From Echinarachnius parma (lineage: Eukaryota > Echinodermata > Echinoidea > Clypeasteroida > Echinarachniidae), in contig JBAMJV010003039.1 of NCBI GenBank assembly GCA_037951105.1, positions 64,501 through 128,500 on the forward strand: 64,000 bases of DNA, given 5' to 3'. This document shows positions 21,625 to 33,034 of the stretch, piece after piece. How positions within the stretch are numbered: position 1 is the first letter of the stretch; the number at the start of each line of letters is the position of its first letter. A model generated the notes under the pieces. It saw nothing but the letters and a program-made list of their open reading frames with translations, had not been told where the DNA came from and did no database searches. The translations under genes were made by a program, and so were the position numbers.

Positions 21625-23667
21625 TTAGAGGGTAATCTTTTTGGCCGTAGATACCAGGGTCACTTCTGCATCTTTTCCAGTTTTAGTCACGACTGCTGCG
21701 GTTCCATCGGGGGAAACCGAGAGTATGAGGGCGCTGCAGCCGTGGCGTTCGTTCTCAAAGAGCGTGTCCAGGAGATTTCCATCGAGTGTGTATCTCTGGA
21801 GTGTCCGCCTACCACTGGATCCCTTCCAAAGGACGTAGAGGAGTCTCTCATTGTCGCAGCCGATCGCGACTTCCTTCCATTCGGCACGAGTGATCGTGCG
21901 CAAGATCGTGCCGTCCTGGTCAATAGCAGAGATCTTGGATGAATCGTGGGTGACCAGAATCACTTCGGCCTCACGAGGACATACAGCAACACGGACTGGG
22001 TTTAGACCATCCACATTAATAGACTTCTGCAGAGCCCCATTCTGGCGCAAGACACGAACCATACCGTCACCAGCGACATATATATTGTCTGCGTGGTCTG
22101 TTGCTACGCTTTGCAACTGGTCACACGGTATCAAATTGGATGAAATCTTACCACCCGGTAGTGTGATGACATCATTAGATTTCATTAGCACTAGACGTAG
22201 ATCAGAAAGTGATACGATTGATGCATAACCACACGTTATTCTCGTTTCTAGCTCAAACTGCGTGGCGGACTCATACTTCACATTTGTCTGTCTTACTGCA
22301 TAATATTTGCCAACAAGAAAGTGTTCTGCTTTGTCTTTTGTCTGTCTATCACTCAAGAAATATGTGCTATTTTCTGGTTCTGATTTAACTCCTTGAAATG
22401 CAGCTACCACCGCCATCCGTCCATCTTTTGTGAAGGTAATCGAATAAGGGCCATCGATGCAAGATTGAATGCTGATGTTTCTTATGTCCCTGATTGCCAT
22501 CACCAAAGATCCAAGACTTGGCTCGTCACTTGCTGAGTGAAAATGCTGTTGGGACACCGATTCACTGATCTTCTGAAGCAGTCTCAAATCCAGTCTCTCT
22601 GACGTCACCTGGTTGATTGAGTCCTGCAGAGGTTGTAGATTATTGTAGGAAAGTGCAATGGCCACATCAGTCGACTCTTGTTCCATGATCGTTCTTGCTT
22701 TGGACTCGCACAGGCCTAGGCTTTCATTCACCCCTTTCGATTTCTGTCGGAGCTTTACAAGTACTTGACGTTGGTTTCGTTGGAATGAGTTCATTGTGGC
22801 CTTGACGTTTAGTTCCCATCGTTTCGTCTCTTGTTCAACCATCGATTTGATCTTCTTGTTGACCATTTCCTCCTGCATTAGCATCGACTTGTCGACGGTA
22901 TCAAGCATTGAAATAAATGAGGCGCATTCTTGCGACTTTTCGTCAATACGCGCCAACTGGAAACGGATTCTCTCCTTCAGTGTCGACGCAAATTCGCCGA
23001 TCGGGACATGCTCGTGATCGTTCTCTGCACGATGATCGTTTTCAGTACATTCATCACAAATTGGAACGTTGCAAACAGTGCAGAAGAGTGTCAACTTCAT
23101 ATCCGCGTGATTCTGACAAAATGTTGAGAGACCCTCTTCGACATAGTCTTTCTTGGAGCCGTACGCTCCGTTGTCTTCCACCCCCTTCATCAGTTCTTGC
23201 TCTGGAACAGCTGTCACGGTATGGTGCTGAGTTCCCTTCATCTTACCGTGAGCCCTACCACAGTGTTCACACATCGTTTGTGCGCACTCCGAGCAGTGGA
23301 TGAATCCATGAGGCTGGTTTCTATCCGTGTGGGTTCTCCCACAGATATCACATACTATTGGTAACCTGGCCGACTTGGCGTCTTGTCTCACTTCTTCATC
23401 CTCAAGAACCTGAAGGAGATTTATTGCTCGGAAATCTAGCGTCAAAGCAGTGACACCTCCCTCGGGTATATCTGACACCTTTTGACACACTGGACATCGT
23501 AGGGAACCTGCGCTGCCTTTCTCTGTCCTGAACTTTTCGAGACACTTCTCACAGAAACAATGCAGACAGGACAATGCTCTCGGGTTCTTGAAACGATTAA
23601 AGCAAATGGCACACTTAAGTTCTTCCTCTAACTTCTCTGACAATGAGAACAAACTCTTGGCAGCCAT
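21625..23667 (-). CDS. TRIM gene 2: RING/B-box/coiled-coil/NHL-like E3 ubiquitin ligase
   Basis: Single-exon 680-residue paralogue of gene 1. RING ligands C19, C22, C34, H36, C39, C42, C58, C61; B-box 1 C106 to H149; B-box 2 C184 to H218; coiled coil; NHL-like propeller. The N-terminus (MAAKSLFSLSEKLEEEL) and RING are type B, nearly identical to gene 3. The coiled coil is almost identical to genes 1 and 3. It keeps the ARLPIV linker between RING and B-box 1 that genes 3 and 4 lack. The variable propeller segment is at about 22300-22401 (residues 423-456). The end is one residue shorter than in gene 1, because a small indel changes the last codons (ITL then stop). The start ACAATGG is a good Kozak context. 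Ubiquitin-ligase function is inferred from the family; no catalytic or zinc residue is missing. Confidence 0.95.
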   Translation of the reverse strand: MAAKSLFSLSEKLEEELKCAICFNRFKNPRALSCLHCFCEKCLEKFRTEKGSAGSLRCPVCQKVSDIPEGGVTALTLDFRAINLLQVLEDEEVRQDAKSARLPIVCDICGRTHTDRNQPHGFIHCSECAQTMCEHCGRAHGKMKGTQHHTVTAVPEQELMKGVEDNGAYGSKKDYVEEGLSTFCQNHADMKLTLFCTVCNVPICDECTENDHRAENDHEHVPIGEFASTLKERIRFQLARIDEKSQECASFISMLDTVDKSMLMQEEMVNKKIKSMVEQETKRWELNVKATMNSFQRNQRQVLVKLRQKSKGVNESLGLCESKARTIMEQESTDVAIALSYNNLQPLQDSINQVTSERLDLRLLQKISESVSQQHFHSASDEPSLGSLVMAIRDIRNISIQSCIDGPYSITFTKDGRMAVVAAFQGVKSEPENSTYFLSDRQTKDKAEHFLVGKYYAVRQTNVKYESATQFELETRITCGYASIVSLSDLRLVLMKSNDVITLPGGKISSNLIPCDQLQSVATDHADNIYVAGDGMVRVLRQNGALQKSINVDGLNPVRVAVCPREAEVILVTHDSSKISAIDQDGTILRTITRAEWKEVAIGCDNERLLYVLWKGSSGRRTLQRYTLDGNLLDTLFENERHGCSALILSVSPDGTAAVVTKTGKDAEVTLVSTAKKITL

Positions 23668-25521
23668 TGTCTGTGGATCTTTGAGTAGCGTATTACGGCT
23701 AAGAATTCATAAAAGGTTGACATAATATAATGATGTTGGTGTTTTATAGGAAGAAAACTAATATGTATTTATGTTAACCGAAAATTATTCACTACTGCCC
23801 TAAATGTAGGAACTCGTTATGGTCTTCGAAATGGAAAGTAATTAGTTTTAATTCATAATATTTTAATGGAAGAAATAGTTTCTTCTTTTCTCAAAAGCAA
23901 TAACACATTGTGATTCGTACATATCACGATTTCACAGTAGGCCTTTTGACTAGCAAGAACTTTACCTTGAAAATCGTACAGACGACGACATTTTGAGGAT
24001 AATATAGTATAACATTCTTTTTCGCAGATTTTAACCAAATCCCATAACTTACAGCGTAACGTGTACTAAATATTTATAGAGTCAAAATTTGCGTAACGAA
24101 TAGCAAGCAAATGACAACATGTCAGAAGTAACCTTCAAGTAATTGATTTTTGTAGGATAATAATTAAAATTACACAAACATATACCTAGTTCTTTATAAT
24201 CAGATCCATATGTCACAAAAAATTAGACCGGAATACATCAATTAATGTTCACAATGTCACTTGTTCAACTTGGAGGTCTTAAACAATGGGTACATCGTAT
24301 GTTGCAGAGAGTTGAAAGCTGGAGTTCGTCAAAGTTAACGACGACACATGTTCAAAGAAGGCGCAAAAGGGCATACTAGTTTTCACTGTCTTCTGAGGAT
24401 GGACTGAAAATATCATAGCGAGTTCACGAAAATATTACACATACATTACACATAAACTACCGGGATATGAATATCAAATGCTCATCGTCCCTCGAATGGA
24501 GCAGGAATATTGCAATATGCACGATTGCATTTGGTTAAATACAGCATGCAAAAGGTCAAACTAATGATCAAAGTCTTCTGGGGTGAACTGGAAATGTCGC
24601 ACATCGCAGTGAGTTCATGAAATGTCTTAGTAGCCTTACGTTCCGGACATCGCCCTCCAACTTGTTCAGGACTAGAATACTTCAGGACAGATCTTCATCA
24701 GGCCAGCATCTACAAAACGGTTTAATTGACATAACAAGTTTCAATTTTCAATAGTGCCCAAGCAACGTCTGTTTTCAAGAATAATAAGACACAATCTGCG
24801 ATGATCTGAACGTGAGATATTGACCCACTCATTTTAACTTTGCTCGTTGTCCCTCAAATAAAACTGAAGAGTTGTAAAATAAAAAGATGGTATTAACATC
24901 CCTTTTCTCACAAGAGGCGGTATTACGTAATTACGAATGTTATCGCTTTAAATTGAATGACATTTTTACGAAATAGGAACACGGTTTAAATCGAATGCTA
25001 ACAGAAATTAATGTTATCGAATGATCGTTGCATGAATTAAAATGCTAAAAACGAATTGAAACTACAAAATACAGCTGCGGTGACAAAATCGGCGAAATTG
25101 AATGCACACAAATTGAATTCGTATAGCCAACTTACGAAATTGACCAAGAAATCATATATTTTGCTGGGGATCAAGTTTGATTCAATAATTTATCAACATA
25201 ATTATTTTAAAATCCTGCAAAATTTTGAAAATATACTAAAATAGATTTTTAAGTGTGTTGATGATCTCTTTATTGACACATTATTTAACGAAACATCATA
25301 TTCATTTTGTTTTTATTAACAAATTGATTGAAAATTGATGTGTCTTGAGGGCGCCCTCTAGTGTTAACGACTGCTTTATAAATAAAAATCGCCCTGTAAC
25401 CTTAACTGTTCATATGTTTTTACAACCATTCAAGCATCAATGAATTATAACTATTAGTTTTTAATGACAAATTACAAGTTTTACTTTCTAAAATTCTGTT
25501 TGCCAAAACAAAACCATCCCT
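23668..25521. other. 5' flank of TRIM gene 2 (type B)
   Basis: Closely matches the 5' flank of gene 3 (35060-36986), including paired copies of the CTTCTGGGGTGAACTGGAAA module (about 24390 and 24575). The right third, from about 25080, is related to the repeat at 8277-8640. A 170-bp stretch of gene 3's flank (about 35820-35900) is missing here. No gene recognised. Confidence 0.55.
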
Positions 25522-26067
25522 TTAAATGGATAGTTGAGTTTGTGTAAAGAGAGTACAGTTTTAGTCAAACTGAATTTGAGTAAGCAAATCCTGCACTATT
25601 ACATTACACACTGCTCGAAAGGAATACAAAATTACTAATGACTAAGTAAAAAGCCCGTTATCATTTTAAAAAGCCGTTAAAACTCAAAAGGGAGTTCTCT
25701 AAACCCTCATCGGTTTCAACCATTTTAAATAAATATTGTGCATGTGATGTTTTGCTGAAATAGTGATTAAGATAATTAACAACTATTTAAAAACCTCTGT
25801 CGTAAATTTTTGAAAAGAGGAAGCAATAACCAAAAAAATGTAACGGCTAGTCCAAAATTATGGAATAAATGTTGGGCCCCGCATTTATTACAAATGGTTA
25901 TGTTTATGGACATTTCAGCCATTTCTGAACCGATTTTGATCAAATAAAGTTTATTCTGTCATCAAAATTGTATGTTTTTTCGAATTTGACACTCAGTTTT
26001 TCATTATCTCACAAAAAAAAAAATTTTGTGTAGCGCCTTCTATACCAAAACTCAACTATCCCTTTAA
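25522..26067. mobile_element. TTAAAGGGATAGTTGAG MITE, unit 2
   Basis: Ends TTAAATGGATAGTTGAGTTT and AAACTCAACTATCCCTTTAA, 546 bp, at the same position as 36987-37552 in unit 3. It was therefore present before units 2 and 3 separated. No coding capacity. Confidence 0.7.
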
Positions 26068-26136
26068 GCTTGTATTTTTTGCGTATGTTATGTGTATTTC
26101 AACATCAAACAAATATTGTTCGTCCGAATAGACCTA

Positions 26137-26520
26137 GACCCCGTTTACAGTGAAAAAAAGGCCGGGCCGAGACGCGTCACGGCCCGGCCGTTTTTTCACT
26201 GTAAACGCTCAAAAGGCCAAATGCGGGGCCAAAAGTGGCCGCGCATTTGGCCCCGCTCTGGAGGTAGTCTCGGCCCCGCTTTTTCTCACTGTAAACGCAC
26301 GCAGGGCCAAATGCGGTACCAAATTGGGAAAACAATTCATTGCAAATAACGCGCCTTTGTTCTGTGACCCCGTCACGCCCACAAAATAATGGTTTGTTTA
26401 CATGCAGAGCGCCACTACGACAAGATATTGAAAGGGCGGCCGGGCCGAGACCACCACTGTAAACGCAAAAAATTGGGGGGCCGAGTTATACCGCAATTTA
26501 AGCAGGGCCGAGACGCGAGA
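26137..26520. mobile_element. GACCCCGTTTACAGTG MITE (right end incomplete)
   Basis: Starts GACCCCGTTTACAGTG like the complete copy at 46434-46782. It is rich in GGCCGGGCCGAG and carries three inner CACTGTAAACGC repeats. The expected right terminus is not found; GC-rich short repeats follow. It breaks the unit 2 sequence exactly where unit 3 continues (after AATAGACCTA). Confidence 0.65.
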
Positions 26521-26605
26521 CGCGGAGCATTTGTCGCGGAGCATTTGTCGCATTTTTCGGAGCAAATGTCGGCGGAGCATATGTCGGCGGAGCATATGTC
26601 ATGGA
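26521..26605. repeat. Short tandem GCGGAGCATxTGTC repeats
   Basis: Five head-to-tail copies of a 15-17-bp motif of the form GGAGCATATGTCGGC or GGAGCATTTGTCGC, one inverted-like variant (GGAGCAAATGTCG). Probably the internal end of the neighbouring element. Confidence 0.6.
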
Positions 26606-26708
26606 ACCGGTTACATAGATGTAAAATGGGCAATTAAGGGATATCCTTCAAAAATCATAATAACATACAGTACAGCCCTTAAGACGATCCCTAAAGCACT
26701 ATATAGAG

Positions 26709-26800
26709 GCTGTTCGGAAAACGGGGATATCCCCGGTTTCCGACATATCCCCGTTTGCCGGTGTGTAAACCCGTGTGTATCCCCGTTTGCCGGTCCTTAC
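26709..26800. repeat. ATATCCCCGTTTGCCGG repeats
   Basis: A GC-rich block with three variants of TATCCCCGTTTGCCGG and a palindromic ACGGGGATATCCCCGGTT core. Likely part of a MITE. No coding function. Confidence 0.45.
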
Positions 26801-26869
26801 AAGTGCACGCACACACACACATATATATACACGCACAAGTGCACGCATACATACACACACATACATACA

Positions 26870-28139
26870 TAACGCCAAAACCACTATCTCGACACAATTG
26901 AAGAGTCAGAAAATTTAAAAATAAATTTCTTGCCAAACGTTTGATTTTAATGCCAATCTAAAGGACATACTTGGTAGTATATACTCCGAGAAAATTGGCA
27001 CCAAATGTTAATGTGCAAGAATTGTGTGCTTCATTTTGATAAAAAGGTGTAACATACGTTACCACCAACATTTCACATGATAGCTAGTTAGTTTCAAAGT
27101 TGATAACTGAAGTTTACAATCATGAAAATAAACAACAAAGTGTATATAAAACCATTGAAACATATTTGTGAACATCGCATCTAGTTGGGCGTCCGTTAAC
27201 GATCCCCAAAGATATGTGATTTGGCCATAACGTATGTTTCAAATTGGTAACGTAAGTTACATTAGTGTTGTTTGAATACCATTTTGGCCTTGAAAATGAT
27301 TGCTAAGCTCACCCTGAACCACATACAGATGGCGTAAACAAGTTTGCTACCAATTTAGATAGTTATTAGGTATATCCTACACACATTTTTAACGCATGGT
27401 AACGTATGTTACATCACGTAAGTTACAACCATGGCCTTCAATCGGTTGAATAAGCAACATTTAGTTGAACTTAATTTTCATTTTCGCGTAATATCAATCT
27501 ACTTCATTGGCCTCAACTCCAGAATAATCATTTATATTATAGTGGTTACCTATATTTAAAATTCGTGGTAACGTATGTTACACCTCTTAAATCTACCTTT
27601 TTATCCCGTCTCTTTCTTATGTTCCCAGTCACATTTCTTTTGTATCTTGACTTTCAAACATGTTTTTACTTGTATGCCATGTTCTCATCATTATAAAAAT
27701 AAGATAAATGTACAGATGTCAGCATCTAGCCATATCCTTTTATTTAGTAACGTATGTTTCAGTAGATTTGGCGACACATTTCCAATGGGCATCAAAATTT
27801 TATATGAAGTGGGATCATTCAAACTTTTATTATGTTTCATAGAACACTGTGCTGCTGTCATGAAACCGCATTTGCTTTGCTTCTGTGTACTCTTATATTT
27901 GTACTAAACTGGGAAAATGTAACGATTTTGTCTTGGCGACATGGGGTTTTTGGTACCTCAGCCATATTCTATCCCCTGTCATTTGTTTATTTCACTTTCA
28001 ATCGCTTTAAATTTATGGTAACTTTTACAAGAAGGACCCTCACTATCAAATAAAAGTAAAATTTTGCTGGTGTAAATTTAAATCTCTTCTCTAGAAGAGC
28101 AGGATCACTGGCGACACAATTTTTTACCAAATGTGCCGA
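26870..28139. mobile_element. Element carrying GTAACGTATGTTAC palindromes
   Basis: A 1.2-1.3-kb insertion in the AC microsatellite of unit 3 (unit 4 has a continuous tract here). Ends carry imperfect inverted repeats CTATCTCGACACAATTG and AAATGTGCCGAGATAG. Inside are at least five copies of the near-palindrome GTAACGTATGTTAC (27049-27062, 27246-27260, 27399-27412, 27568-27581, 27747-27760). Short plus-strand frames up to 110 codons have no recognised domain. Confidence 0.65.
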
Positions 28140-28308
28140 GATAGCAAGTGCACACACGCATACATGCACCCATACATACACTTACACACGCGAACAAACA
28201 CGTATGAACACACAACTGCACATCCATTTGTATTCAAGGCAGGTTTTGATATAATTTTATACTGGCTGTTTTGTAATATACCATTAATGCTAAAACAAAT
28301 TGTTCACT

Positions 28309-28695
28309 TTAAAGGGACTTAGTAACATTGTCCAAATCCTCAAAATCCAATTGGAATTCTAGCGGTTCCCTCATACCTTGTTGTGTTCGTATTAACAATA
28401 AAATTATGGGACAGGTTTTGGTTTTTCAAATTTTTCCTTTCGTTAAAAAAATATGTACGATTGAAGTGTTCAGATGTAGAATAATCCAATGGATCGTCAA
28501 AACCGTGTACAAAGTGAGTGCAATGAGTAAGTGAATATCACTTTGCTTTTCTGCTCATTACTCGGCCATATAACGTCCATTTAACTTGAAATGTTCACAT
28601 AACTCCCACTGGACATATCGGATAACAACAATATACACTTTATCAACCACTCATCACTTTTTGCACATGTTAACAAAGTTACTAGATCCCTTTAA
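28309..28695 (+). mobile_element. TTAAAGGGACTTAGTAAC MITE, unit 3
   Basis: 387-bp copy, nearly identical to the one at 44483-44870 and at the same position, so it was inserted before units 3 and 4 parted. Unit 2 lacks it (site around 16935-16965). Confidence 0.75.
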
Positions 28696-30123
28696 TAAGT
28701 TTCACCTTTCTTCAGTCGGATGCACAAAAATCCCAATAATTGTTTTAAAAGTCCTTTATTTAGATAGACAAAAATCATTATATATGCCCTCATGCAATTG
28801 TAACAAATATATCAGTAAATAATTATGAGATGTTGCTCATTGCGTGAGATTTTGGTCATTGCGTTTTTATTCAGTGTCAATAATTAGACGTGGAACCAGT
28901 TTTTGTTCTTACTTGAAAAAATGTCATAACTGAATGATGACCCGTTCCCGACGAGTTTCTAAAATCCCCAGAGACTATGTACACAACCCACCCGATTCCC
29001 GTTGTCAAGGGTCTAAGCCATTATGTATTCATATTCTTTCTCAAATGTTGGCAATTTATAATGACTATTTACTTTCATTCATTGTCTATCCAAATGTACA
29101 GTGTATACGTGTACCAAAACACGTTTCTTCTTTATAGATGGACAATACAAAGACACTTGAATAAACTTCCATGTGTGTTACCATAATGCATTTTATTGTT
29201 GAGATCATAAGTCTTTTATCATAATTACAAATCTGTACCACAAAAGTATGCCTGGATCTTACTGAATAGACTTTAATAGCTCCCGAACTGAACTCAGTTT
29301 AGAGAAAATTGAAAATCATGGATCTTATTTTTTCCTGTATAGGAATGCCGGTATAGTAAACTAATTAAAGGGATATAACAGTTCTGGTCGAGAGGGTGCT
29401 TAATTACATATTTTCCCCGAGATACATACAAAATAAGTGTATCCCCTAAGCTATAAAATCATTGCTATGATCAAACAAACTTTGCCTGAGCAAATTCTGT
29501 CCAGGAACAGCTAACATATTGTATATCCATATAAAGAAATCAACTCGAATTGAAATTGGGGGCGTTGCCATGACTGTATTCACGATATGCAATGAAAAAC
29601 ACACAGTAATTCACAAAGCCTACATTGTATTGAAACTATACAAAACTGGCGTTAATCTGATTCTGATAATTTCTCTATTGAGTTATTAATCTAAAAAAGC
29701 AATCACACTCAATTATAATTTGTGTGTGTAAATTGGTGAATTTTCCAAAGTGGGCTCCACATATACATTTGGAAATTGTTTGATTTACATTTCATTTCCA
29801 TATTTCACAAATTATATTTTTGGTGCACAAGTAAAAATACAAACAACATATTCAATAACAAAATACAATATAAAATGTTCAAAAGACTAACACACAATAG
29901 ATATAGTATAACCACTAATTAATATTGTAACATAACGTAAAATATGGGGGAACCAAAAAGAAGCAAAGTTTGTAAAATAAATTAGTTCAAAGCTGCTCTT
30001 TGAATGACTGAAAACACCCTACAAATTTAACCGATTAGATACCCTTCTACCATTTATTCGAGCACTGTTTAAATACAAGTTTATTTAAATTCCAGCATAA
30101 AGGAAATTGATTTATGGGTCTAT

Positions 30124-30350
30124 AATAATCATAATACACACGATTTATATAGCGCCTATCACGATTGATAATCATCTCTAAGCGCTTTACAATTAATTAT
30201 TACCCCGGTCATAGGATACAATGCAAACCAGCACACAGTGTGTGCACCATCTCCACTCCCTGGGGAGTATTCCTTCCAAGCGCTCAGTGGGCTCAAGAAG
30301 ATCGTTCACATAAAGGCTTTCACCTCCTACCGGTCCCCATTTATACACCC
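30124..30350 (-). mobile_element. SINE insertion with GTCTAT target duplication
   Basis: A 227-bp insertion flanked by GTCTAT on both sides (30118-30123 and 30351-30356). Units 1, 2 and 4 carry the empty or near-empty site. It starts with an AATAATCATAATA tail, then TTTATATAGCGCC, AAGCGCTTTACAATTA and CACTCCCTGGGGAGTA blocks. The tail at the left implies minus orientation. Recent and private to unit 3. Confidence 0.8.
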
Positions 30351-30429
30351 GTCTATGTGGCTCGATGGTAGTGTCTAGCGATCCGGGTCTAGCAATCCGG
30401 GGGTCTCGGGTTCGATTCCCGGCCAAGCC
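30351..30429 (+). repeat. tRNA-like Pol III element, unit 3
   Basis: A-box 30358-30368, B-box 30409-30419. Same partial internal duplication as units 2 and 4. The SINE has inserted just before its first bases. Confidence 0.65.
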
Positions 30430-32825
30430 TATCTATCTTTGCTAATTTTCATTTACAAGTTTGTAATGATAATGTACACGTTTTAGACACTGAAATGCAA
30501 CTTGCCCAGAACTTTTACAGTAAATGTATTATGTTGTCTAAAAATATATCCCTAATATCGATATATAAAGAGCAACAAATTTAATATTTCAACATGAAAA
30601 CTATAATTATACAGAGTAATATGATGTAACTATTTCTTTTCAGTTTGATAACAAATCTTTAACAAAAATCTCATGATTAGATCATGCCCAACAAAAATGC
30701 TAATACAAATTTAAAAACCCTAAATAAAAAAAAATCTGCAGAAATACAAACTGAACTTGTATGTTCCCCCCCCCCCCCCCCCCACAATTAGATAACAAAC
30801 CACTACAATATACCAATATATAGACACATTTATATTTATAATATGCAAAAATGTAAATCCTTCACCATAGAAACTATATTATGTAACAATGCAAAAGCGA
30901 AATGATTCATATTAGGTGCTGTATAAATCGAAAGATTATTATGATTATTTGCATTAAAAGACAGAGTATGTAATCATTTCTCTTTAGTTTGTAATATTAT
31001 ATATATATCTAGGCCACCCCGCCAAAATGGAAGCTATACTTACCATCTTACTGTACTTAAACAGAGTGTAATTTATACCACAGTGTGATAAAAAAAACAC
31101 TTAAAAATAGATCAAAACAATGTTATTTTGTAACAATCAACTTACTATTTTGACTTATAGATGAATCTCATGAAGGACTTGAAATAAATCCTAATGCAAT
31201 ATTGAATTTCCATTTTATGCAATAGAAAAGTAATCTAGCCAAATAGCAGGTGTATCTAAACCATTGAACAAAACGATTGAAACCAAACAAACAAACATAT
31301 CTTTAAAAATAGCAAGGACACCACATTTCCTCTAGAACTACTGCATTATCCTTAACAAATAAACTCAGCTTTAAATGGTATTTCCAACATACAAATGATT
31401 GACATAGTGGCCTTTATTTTCGATGTATTATTTTGTCTTATAAATATTAATTTCTAGCTACGTCTATACATCTGTTTAATCTCTAAGCTCTAATATAAAC
31501 ATTTCTCTATGCAGATTTTTTGTTGTTTTTTGTTGCAGTTTTTTTGTTGCAGTTTTTGTTGTTGAGGTTTTCGTTCTTTGAATATAAAAACAACATAAAC
31601 ACTTGTAATACAATTTTTGTATTATTAACGCCGGAATAAAATCAATCAATAATAGTAATACAAATCAAACGATCAAACAAACATTAAACAAAATGTTTAC
31701 AGAATTTAACGTAGTCACATTCGATGATACTGTATAAATTCATGTACAGGCTAAACAAAAATGTAAATACATGTATACAATGTATAACATATACGAATGT
31801 AAAGCATCTTTAATAAAAACAAGTTTAGCCAATGAAGAAGCTGAGTATAGTATTAGCCAATATTCCGCCGAAACGTTATATGCGGTGATTATATAATTAT
31901 TCTAAATATCGCATTTTTGTTTTATTATTTGCAAAATAAGGCATAATAATTGATCAATATAATTGAAAATATGCTATATACAGATTCATGCATGAATATA
32001 AATGAAGAACATTGGATTATCTCATTAATCACTACTTTGTGAATAATTTGTATAAAAGAAGAGCTTCACTTGATTACAAACATCATTAGGTACTACGTGC
32101 CCCTTCATCGGGTCAGAGTTAGTAGGGCGTTCAGTAATGATTTGGCTAAAGTGAGTTATGCATATACTAGCTTGTAGGACCGAACCCTCTCTTTTTTCAG
32201 ATAATAATTGTTTATTTTTTGGATAAAATATTGTTAATTTACAAACGAGAGCTATAAAGTGGGTTTTCTACAAAGGTCCCTAACACTGATTACATGATAA
32301 TCTTGAAAGTACGAAAAGTGAATTAGCGCCCTTTTCTCAGTCAACCGACGTGATACAATAGATGAATACATAATGTATACATCGGCTTCATTTAATGACG
32401 ACAATCACAAAATATATATGTAACTGAACAAATCTAGATTCAACTCAAAACTTAACCATTAACCATGTGCATTAAACTCACAATGTATGTATTCACCGTT
32501 AGTGCGCACAAACATCCATTCACTGAACAAATACCATAGCTTTCAAATAAAACATCTCTATAAAGTTATGCAAACTTCGAAACATAATGGCAAACAAAGT
32601 TACAACTATGTTTCCACGGTAAATTCACTATGCCTCTAAGAATTGAGAACCATCTCAAATCTCATTTATGCCCTTCTCATACTAGTGTATATATTTGAAT
32701 GGGTGCCTATAGCTCACCGAGGCGCAAATGTCCATACTACGCAAAAGCAAGAAATCCTCAATCGAAATTTCGATGATTCATCATGTTTGAAAAGGTGCTC
32801 TCTAAATACCTGATAGAAGCACGTA

Positions 32826-32890
32826 CCTGTCAATTCGTGTTTGTAAAAATCGAGACAATGTCTCGATTTTTACAAACACGAATTGACAGG
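32826..32890. repeat. 65-bp near-perfect hairpin private to unit 3
   Basis: A 32-bp stem with a one-base centre; the left arm starts CCTGTCAATTCGTGTTTGTA and the right arm ends in its complement. The other units have only the left arm, followed by unrelated sequence. A local template-switch event is the likely origin. Confidence 0.85.
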
Positions 32891-33034
32891 AGCGTGCTTT
32901 TATAATTTCATGATGCTATTCACGATTTTATGCAAGAGCAGATCAACATGATCAAACCGTATACTGTAACTCGTCGTCAGTGTTAACTGTTAACTGACGC
33001 AACAGATATACGTCATTCAACCAAGTCAGGCTGA

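Larger units (their letters stand above)
28696..33034. other. 3' flank of TRIM gene 3
   Basis: Homologous to the 3' flanks of genes 1, 2 and 4. Contains a SINE insertion, a tRNA-like element, a 19-base poly(C) run near 30766, a retroposon remnant (30886-30950) and a private hairpin (32826-32890). No credible gene. Confidence 0.6.

Noticed and set aside
27049..27760. CRISPR-like array of GTAACGTATGTTAC repeats
   Set aside because: Repeats are only about 14 bp, spacing is irregular, there are no cas genes, and the context is eukaryotic.
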